From NCBI GenBank assembly GCA_030671645.1, contig DAOVHV010000095.1:1-5020 (forward strand): DNA of 5,020 nucleotides, in the 5' to 3' direction. Within the stretch, counting starts at the first letter, position 1; every line of letters starts with the position of its first letter. A program made the translations under genes and the position numbers. Source of the stretch: a bacterium. Its GTDB lineage: Bacteria; Bipolaricaulota; Bipolaricaulia; UBA7950; UBA9294. The notes under the pieces were generated by a model that was not told the origin of the DNA, did not search any database, and saw nothing but the letters and a program-made list of their open reading frames with translations. This document shows, one piece after another, positions 5,017-5,020 of the stretch.

Positions 5017-5020
5017 GGAT

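Noticed and set aside
1..5020. CRISPR array, tRNA, rRNA, riboswitch
   Set aside because: No regularly spaced repeats, cloverleaf or recognisable RNA signatures were seen on either strand; repeats present are all of the RAYT-associated kind.

Overview
The window reads as Gram-negative bacterial chromosome, most likely Pseudomonadota or a similar phylum. This is inferred from a dense gene layout, intermediate GC content, Shine-Dalgarno sites, a bacterial-type ketoacyl-ACP synthase and a REP-associated tyrosine transposase (RAYT). The sequence alone does not fix the genus.

Left block (1-1246, minus strand): most of a FabF-type beta-ketoacyl-ACP synthase with its catalytic Cys, His, Lys and His residues intact, cut at its C-terminus by the window edge. 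A possible 60-residue small protein of unknown function precedes it, has its own strong ribosome binding site, and overlaps the synthase start as TAATG.

Repeat-rich gap (about 1247-1670): no intact gene. It holds two eroded 3' ends of RAYT genes, a diverged copy of the sequence found upstream of the intact RAYT, a REP-like motif and a perfect 20-bp inverted repeat. Three segments of this gap match segments inside or beside the intact RAYT at the right of the window.

Central block (1671-3972): two divergent genes about 85 bp apart. The minus-strand gene encodes a nitrilase-superfamily amidohydrolase fused to a GNAT acetyltransferase. The amidohydrolase half resembles N-carbamoylputrescine amidase or beta-ureidopropionase, and the acetyltransferase half resembles polyamine acetyltransferases of the BltD/PaiA type. 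The plus-strand gene encodes an endonuclease IV-like TIM-barrel protein with most metal-ligand positions present. A perfect 8+8 palindrome lies between the starts and overlaps the candidate promoters in both directions, so one regulator may control both genes.

Right block (4014-5020): an intact RAYT on the minus strand, convergent with the TIM-barrel gene, followed by its subterminal hairpin and flanking repeat. The divergent pair is therefore bracketed by RAYT-family sequence on both sides.

The most notable features are the nitrilase-GNAT fusion, whose nitrilase half has Met where the catalytic Lys is expected, and its placement with a divergent TIM-barrel partner between intact and decayed RAYT repeats. 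I see no CRISPR array, tRNA or rRNA, and no clear new multi-gene system.
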